NCBI RefSeq assembly: GCF_051020985.1
Contig: NC_135000.1
Location: forward strand, 6,903,001 to 6,967,000
Direction of reading: 5' to 3'
Length of the DNA stretch: 64,000 nt
Origin: Nomia melanderi
Taxonomy: Eukaryota > Arthropoda > Insecta > Hymenoptera > Halictidae
In this document: piece by piece, positions 59,171-64,000 of the stretch
How the letters are laid out: each line of letters starts with the position of its first letter
Numbering within the stretch: the stretch's first letter is position 1
The notes under the pieces: generated by a model
What the model saw: the letters and a program-made list of their open reading frames with translations, nothing else
The model's database searches: none
Told to the model about the DNA's origin: nothing
Translations under genes and position numbers: made by a program

Positions 59171-59720
59171 CTTCTTTCAGTAGAAATAGTGGCAAAGCTC
59201 GATTCGAATGTCACTGAGAATTCTCCCTAGGGCCTAGGGAAAGGGTGAGTTTCTAGGGGACGCCTCGCGCAAGGTGACGAACGCGACGGTTTCAGTTAAG
59301 TGAACGACCTAGTTAGAAAATGCGGCGGTTTGGCAGCGGCGCAACGGCTCTATCGAGTTCTCAATTGAGCCGGGATTAATTAAGAGGATTTTCAAAAGCG
59401 GGTGCTAAAGATTTACCACTCTGGGAAGCCTTGCTCCGCCGATTCTTCGGTTCCACGTTTATTTTCGTAGCCAAGCAAAAATTCGTGAAACCCTCGCGAG
59501 GTTCGCTCGCCTCAGTCATCGTTTATTATTAGCCGGGAGCGTATTTATCTAAAACCTGTAAAATCGTCTATTCGGTGATTCAACGGCTGCCAGAGAACAC
59601 CTGGACACGCTCGCGTTCTTTTCTATTCACACGGTGTTTCGTTTTGTACGGTGTGTATAAGTATGCCACGTTTTGGACAGTGATCATTCTGGATTTAACG
59701 TTAAAACCGGGGATTTAATT

Positions 59721-60390
59721 GTAGAACTGTAGAACTGTAGAACTGTAGAACTGTAGAACTGTAGAACTGTAGAACTGTAGAACTGTAGAACTGTAGAACT
59801 ATAGAACTATAGAACTATAGAACTATAGAACTATCGAACTATAGAACTATGGAACTATGGAACTATGGAACTACGAAACTATAGAACTATAGAACTATAG
59901 AACTATAGAACTATAGAGGTACAGAAGTATAGAACTATGGAACTATAGAACTATAGAACTATAGAACTATGGAACTATGTAACTATAGAGCCATAGAGCT
60001 ATAGAACTTTAATTGAATTATAGAATCACAGAATTGCAAAACCGCAGAATCGAAGAATCACAGAATCACAGGACCATAGAATCATAGAATCATAGAATCA
60101 TAGAATCATAGAATCATAGAATCATAGAATCATTGAATCATAGAATCATAGAATCATAGAATCATAGAATCATAGAATCATTGAATCATTGAATCATTGA
60201 ATCATTGAATCATTGAATCATTGAATCATTGAATCATTGAATCATTGAATCATAGAATCATAGAATCATAGAATCATAGAACCATAGAATCTTAGAATTG
60301 TAGAATCACAGAATTGTAGAATTGTCGAATCGTAGAATTGTAGATTTTAGAATTGTAGAATTACAGCAATATAGAATCATAGAATTATAG
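59721..60390. repeat. 8-bp-unit satellite with successive variant blocks
   Basis: About eighty 8-bp units. The order is a GTAGAACT block, then ATAGAACT with scattered ATGGAACT, then ATAGAATC, then a pure TTGAATCA block (60178-60250), then ATAGAATC and GTAGAATT again. Nearly all keep the 8-bp register with a central GAA. Confidence 0.95.
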
Positions 60391-61026
60391 AATTACATTT
60401 CCCCCAAAAGATACTTCACGTCGCCCATTCCCCACATTTCCTCCATACCACCTTACTCGCCCAAAGTTCCCCATAAATGCATCAAAATCCGCGGTCCACC
60501 GGCGAGCCTATTAATAAGCGTCCGGTGGATAAAGCGTTAATTGAAGCTAATGGCAGCTAGAACTCGGGCACCCGAGTGTCTGAAGTGGGTGCCTATACCG
60601 CGATCGTTAAAAGTAGAACCGAGACAATGACTGGTGACGAATTACTCGTTTCGCAATCGAAGCTGACTCATCAGCTGCGACTCGGGATAAAACGATGTAG
60701 CAGTTGGCGACAGCGGTTGTCTTCCACGCGAACAATTTACACGGACCTCGAGCTTGAGCTTCCTGCCCGCGTCCTCCCACTAAGAAATTTCATTCGTTCA
60801 CTTATTTCACGAGAATGCGCCGCCATGATGTCACCCTCGGAACGAATCCAGATACTACCCGACATTCTCAAGCTGGTTACTTCCTCATTTTTTTATTTAT
60901 TCAGCTTTTTGAATTAGAATCAAGGTTTACTTCAAATACGTCGTTCAGTTGGTTAGTTGCCTCTACTGGATGTTGCACTGATCCTGAACGGCTTGTTCTG
61001 CCGTTTGTTTCACAATGTACCTGCTT

Positions 61027-61580
61027 AAACTACTAAGCAACTAAGAGTCATTGTTTTTTTTTATTTGTTAAGCTCTTTGAATCAAAATCAAGGTTTATTT
61101 CAGCTACGTTTGCTCCTGTGATCCTTGACTTCTTGTTCTGCTGTTTGTTTTACAATGTACTCGATGAAACTACTAAGCAACTAAGAGTCATTGTTTTTTT
61201 TTATTTGTTAAGCTCTTTGAATCAAAATCAAGGTTTATTTCAGCTACGTTTGCTCCTGTGATCCTTGACTTCTTGTTCTGCTGTTTGTTTTACAATGTAC
61301 TCGATGAAACTACTAAGCAACTAAGAGACATTGTTTCTTTTTATCTGCTAAGCTTTTTGAATCAAGATTAAGGTTTATTTCTACTACGTCTCTTGGTTTC
61401 TTGTATTACGATTTCTTTCATAACTATGATTGACGAAACTACTAAGCAACTAAGAGACTTCTTTTTTTTTCTTAACTTTCCTGAATCACAATTGTTTACT
61501 TCAGCTAATTGGTTAGTTGCTCCTTGTCCTACTATTTCTTCCATAAATATACTTGACAAAACTACTAAGCAACTAAGAGA
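61027..61580. repeat. Tandem array of five units, 122-140 bp
   Basis: AAACTACTAAGCAACTAAGA occurs at 61027, 61167, 61307, 61436 and 61558. The units starting at 61027 and 61167 are nearly identical over 140 bp; later ones are shorter and diverged. A further degenerate unit precedes the array (60890-61020). Confidence 0.9.
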
Positions 61581-62298
61581 CTTAACTTTTATTTACACTT
61601 TTGAACGTTAACTTCCATATATTCCAAGATATTAGACAATACTGTTACCGATAGATTATACAGTCCTTGCCACATACCTTTGTCAAAATTATCAACTACT
61701 AAAACTAGTCAACTAAATTATCAATTGATACTTCAACAGTACAATTTGAAGTTCAAGAAATTCTTCACTTCAACCTCTACACGTATCGATTAAAAATAAC
61801 AATTTCCACTATCCGAAAATCTCAATTACTTCCTTCCAACTCCATTTTCAATTACATTCCACTTATTCCAGAACGAACAAAGCAAAAGATTCTCTAAAAT
61901 CGTATTCTCCATTGTACCAAATTTCATTCTCCATCGTCTGTTTCGACAGCAGAAAAACAGATAAGTGACTCGTCACGGAAGAAAGTCCTGTTCCCTGCCT
62001 GTACGTGATTCGAGTCCGTTTAAATATAGGTTTTTCTCGTTATTCACCGCGAACCGCTCTGCCAATATTATTTGGACAGTCTTCAATTCCCTTTCCCGAC
62101 CGCACACTCAGCATCCTAATTTTGCTACAATTTCGCGTACTTTGTTGCCGGCGGTTAATTAGGTTGTGCCGGCACGATTTAGTCGGCGCGGCTCTACTCT
62201 ACGTGAATTACTAACGCTTTCCACTCGAAATATTCATTGTTTCTCATTAGTATCGATAATATCAGCTGCTATCAACGTGAAAATATATCTTACAGAGA

Positions 62299-62494
62299 TT
62301 AACACGTTGATTGCCGGAGTTTCCAAATTGCTGAAGAACAATTACAGTAAAAAACTTGATTTTAAATGAAAATATTTAGTAACACAAGTGGCTAGACCAT
62401 AGCGTAATACGACTACTGTTATACTAAATCATTAATAATTATTTTGAATATTATTTGCCTTTATTATTAAAGAATGAGGCAGTCAACGTGTTAA
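62299..62494. mobile_element. TTAA-flanked inverted-repeat element (196 bp)
   Basis: Left TTAACACGTTGATTGCC; right inverted complement TTAACACGTTGACTGCC (16 of 17 match). TTAA at both ends fits a piggyBac-derived non-autonomous element. This is the best-preserved one in the window. Confidence 0.8.
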
Positions 62495-63689
62495 GGAATA
62501 GAACTATTTTATTTATGCCTGATATGTTGACAGCTTATGCGAAATTTCATATTGAATCTCGAATTCAGTTTTACATTTAATATTGAATTCCCAATTTTCT
62601 GATATTGAACTGTATTTAATTTTGGCTCGTAAACTCAATATTGAATTTCAAATTTAATCTTGCATTTTCAATTTTACTGTTTTGCTGTATTGAATGGAAC
62701 TGCGACAAAGAATCTCAATTTTAAAAAATCGACGACGAAACTACTAGAAGATTCCAAATTATTTATTTCTAATTCTTTCTTTTAATATTCATTAAGGAAA
62801 TAAGAAGGTAAATGGAAGAAAGGAAAAATTAAAATTAGTAGTATTTATTTTATTAAATAAACAAGAACGATACATAGATTAATTATCAATCAATTTATTT
62901 ACCTTTATTATTTATCTATCTTTCTAAATGATTAATTATTAATCAATTTATTCACCTTTATTATTTATCATTTACAATCTATTGATTTCTAATTCGTTTA
63001 TAATTTATCAATCATTTATTTATAATTTATTAGTAATTTATCATTGAAACAAACAAGTATGTATACGTTTAGTAACACATTCAGCACGAAAACAAGACAA
63101 TCCTGCTGTCATAGACAGCCACAAACTAGCCACTCGTACTGACGACCATAAATCACGCCGATGCAGGACAATAAATGCCAAGAGCCACTTATCTGTTGCA
63201 CAAAGAATCACGAACGACGATTTAACTCGTCACACGAGTCCCTGGAACGATTTTCAACGTGCGAAGCCAATTTTACCGGTCGACCTTCGGTCCATCCTGG
63301 CGGATCAAGGTTTCCCGGATTCGTGCCGCGTCCCGAACCCGAAATTCCCCAAACCGAAAGTTTCATTTGCGCAACGCTCGCCGTTCTATCGGCCGGAAAT
63401 TCTCTCGGCTGGACCCTCGCACTGCCAACGTATTTTTTAACACTTTCGCCATCGAGGTCTCTCAGCTCTTCATGCTAAAACTACCGGACAGGTGGAAACT
63501 AGGAATGAATGAAACGATTTTCACGTGAGTTTCGCAGCGAGAATCTGAGGACACTTTGAACTGTGAAGGGTTAAGGCATTATTAAGTAGAAATCTTCATC
63601 AGGAGTTGAGAATTGTTGGTAAATATTGCAAGAGGAGCTGTTAGTGTTGTACGAATGAGTTATGAGGTTTGACAGGTGTGGTCAGGACT

Positions 63690-63990
63690 CAAGTCTTAAG
63701 CTCGAGCTTTTGAAGGTCTTAGAAAGTCTTCAACTTGGAGATTTTGGAGATTTTGTTTGTTGCAGTTTCAATCTGTAGGAGTTTTCATAGTTTCAGTATT
63801 TGATGTGCATCAAATTGACTTTGAGGATTCAAGACTTGACTTAAACTTTATGTCCAAGTCTTCAAGGCTTGACTTAATTAAACTTTATAGGACTCTAAGC
63901 TTTGAAGACTTGACTGAAACTTTATAGGACTCTAAACCTTCAAGACTCTGCAAAATTCAGCCCTTAAACTTGATCCATGAAGTTTCGAAG
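63690..63990. repeat. Degenerate repeat with GGACTCTAA boxes, runs to the window edge
   Basis: AAACTTTATAGGACTCTAAG at about 63882 and again at 63917, with GACTTGACT spacers. It shares the GGACTCTAA(G/A) box and AAGACT/AAGTC motifs with the repeat at 41440-41830. Confidence 0.65.
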
Positions 63991-64000
63991 ACTGAAGCCT

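Larger units (their letters stand above)
43296..64000. other. Non-coding right part of the window, 5' side of Mlp84B
   Basis: No reading frame on either strand resembles a protein family I know. Mlp84B needs at least one 5' UTR exon upstream of 43296, so its first intron and promoter lie here. GC-rich islands at about 45960-46140, 49600-50280, 52960-53560 and 56900-57420 stand out from AT-rich surroundings. The remainder is tandem and dispersed repeats. Confidence 0.6.

Noticed and set aside
60576..60917. Plus-strand frame of 113 codons
   Set aside because: Ends in repeat-array flank and has no recognisable motif; composition not unusual for chance.
1..64000. CRISPR arrays, tRNA or rRNA genes
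   Set aside because: The direct repeats are degenerate satellites without uniform spacers, and no tRNA B-box (GGTTCGANTCC) or rRNA sequence was noticed.

Overview
The window looks like animal, almost certainly insect, genomic DNA. It has short exons with GT..AG introns, AT-rich non-coding DNA, many microsatellites and several small TTAA-flanked inverted-repeat elements. CpG-rich patches and frequent simple repeats point to a hymenopteran (bee, ant or wasp); this is inference from composition and protein similarity, since no species-diagnostic sequence was compared. Only about 2.1 kb of 64 kb is coding. Assignments rest on reading the translated sequence and on memory of the families; no search was run.

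Left part (1-20,960, + strand genes). Positions 12,852-13,247 are the last coding exon of a paired-class homeobox gene. It starts at the classic intron between homeodomain residues 46 and 47, and its recognition-helix tail reads FRKQER, as in the Phox2 family (fly PHDP). Its upstream exons are not in the window, so 1-12,851 is probably intron. At 16,925-17,096 lies a likely first coding exon of another + strand gene, with a TATA box 150 bp upstream and a donor directly after FDEG. It is tentatively the N-terminus of a Drgx-type homeobox gene. Its next exons were not found in the remaining 47 kb.

Middle part (21,087-43,295, - strand). This is the complete coding region of a five-LIM muscle LIM protein, the Mlp84B orthologue: 493 residues from eight coding-exon positions, with every splice phase matching. 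Two positions have two candidate exons each. The second half of LIM2 can come from 30,385-30,481 or 28,961-29,057 (both 97 nt). The end of LIM2 plus its glycine-rich tail can come from 28,033-28,117 (85 nt) or 27,845-27,932 (88 nt). All alternatives keep phase and every one has length 1 mod 3, so using both members of a pair would break the frame. This is the signature of mutually exclusive splicing of half LIM domains. In addition, the donor of coding exon 2 overlaps an in-frame TGA, so retaining that intron would give a 93-residue single-LIM protein resembling fly Mlp60A. The locus may therefore encode both the short and long muscle LIM proteins.

Right part (43,296-64,000). No convincing coding exon was found. 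This is the 5' side of Mlp84B, so unrecognised 5' UTR exons and promoters may lie here. Candidates are a CpG-rich block at 49,880-50,280 with two perfect 14-bp palindromes and a minus-strand donor, and a GC-rich block at 52,960-53,560 holding two adjacent MEF2 consensus sites. The remainder is repeats: an 8-bp-unit satellite at 59,721-60,390, a 122-140 bp tandem array at 61,027-61,580, and dispersed families also found in the left part.
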